In this document: one piece after another, positions 60,699-64,000 of the stretch | How positions within the stretch are numbered: the stretch's first letter is position 1 | Layout: the number at the start of each line of letters is the position of its first letter | Source: Paenarthrobacter sp. AR 02 | GTDB taxonomy: Bacteria > Actinomycetota > Actinomycetes > Actinomycetales > Micrococcaceae | DNA: 64,000 bases | Assembly (NCBI RefSeq): GCF_021538675.1 | Contig: NZ_JAJUKH010000006.1 | Span: 1 to 64,000 of the forward strand | Direction of reading: 5' to 3' | The notes under the pieces: generated by a model | The model's database searches: none | What the model saw: the letters and a program-made list of their open reading frames with translations, nothing else | What the model was told of the DNA's origin: nothing | Position numbers and translations under genes: made by a program

Positions 60699-64000
<3,302 letters not shown>

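Overview
The window is high-GC actinobacterial chromosome. The gene families and protein sequences fit Micrococcaceae, most likely Arthrobacter/Paenarthrobacter; this is inference from content, not a database match. Supporting signs are a fused E2/E1 2-oxoglutarate decarboxylase (Kgd type), the SigR/RsrA redox pair, a 24-residue bL37 ribosomal protein gene, a SAM-IV riboswitch, UDP-galactopyranose mutase with a GlfT2-type galactofuranosyltransferase, and a compact actinobacterial Tad pilus locus. No tRNA, rRNA or CRISPR was seen. The only mobile trace is the tail of an IS481-like transposase at the left edge.

Layout. 0-11 kb: transposase end, GlxA-type AraC regulator, WYL regulator, HrpA helicase, an overlapping minus-strand operon (rhodanese, zinc alcohol dehydrogenase, HIT protein), a divergent cysteine-synthase-like PLP enzyme and a metallo-beta-lactamase fold hydrolase. 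10.8-14.2 kb: zinc homeostasis, with Zur convergent to ZnuB-ZnuC-ZnuA and a Zur-box-like palindrome before znuA. 14.2-23.4 kb: two CNNM/CorC proteins, kgd, an SGNH-like protein lacking its catalytic residues, a DUF4097-PadR operon behind twin palindromes, and bL37. 23.5-31 kb: sigR-rsrA with a SigR-type promoter, DoxX, aroA, rsgA, hisN, then a SAM-IV riboswitch controlling a class V aminotransferase, and a methyltransferase. 31-40.5 kb: DtxR-type regulator, MFS exporter, small zinc-ribbon-like protein, HtrA-like protease, ssrA (tmRNA), smpB, an M23 endopeptidase, ftsX, ftsE, prfB.

40.6-45.3 kb is a Tad/Flp pilus operon on the minus strand (tadA, tadB, tadC, small pilin-like gene, three TadE/TadG-like genes). 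It diverges from a plus-strand block of envelope genes (45.6-58.9 kb): GH25 lysozyme with a duplicated FG-GAP/VCBS propeller, ceramidase-like protein, two paralogous lipoproteins, a 1030-residue secreted multidomain protein carrying a related propeller, a family 2 glycosyltransferase, a UPF0104 membrane protein and a large YfhO-like membrane protein. From 59 kb to the end, glf-glfT2-wzm-wzt on the minus strand forms a galactan synthesis and export operon.

The strongest regulatory reads are the SAM-IV riboswitch, the SigR promoter, the Zur box, the PadR palindromes and the GlxA palindrome. The most unusual unit is the tad / lysozyme / ceramidase-like / lipoprotein / propeller-protein block, whose joint function I cannot name. 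All functional statements come from motif reading; no search was run.
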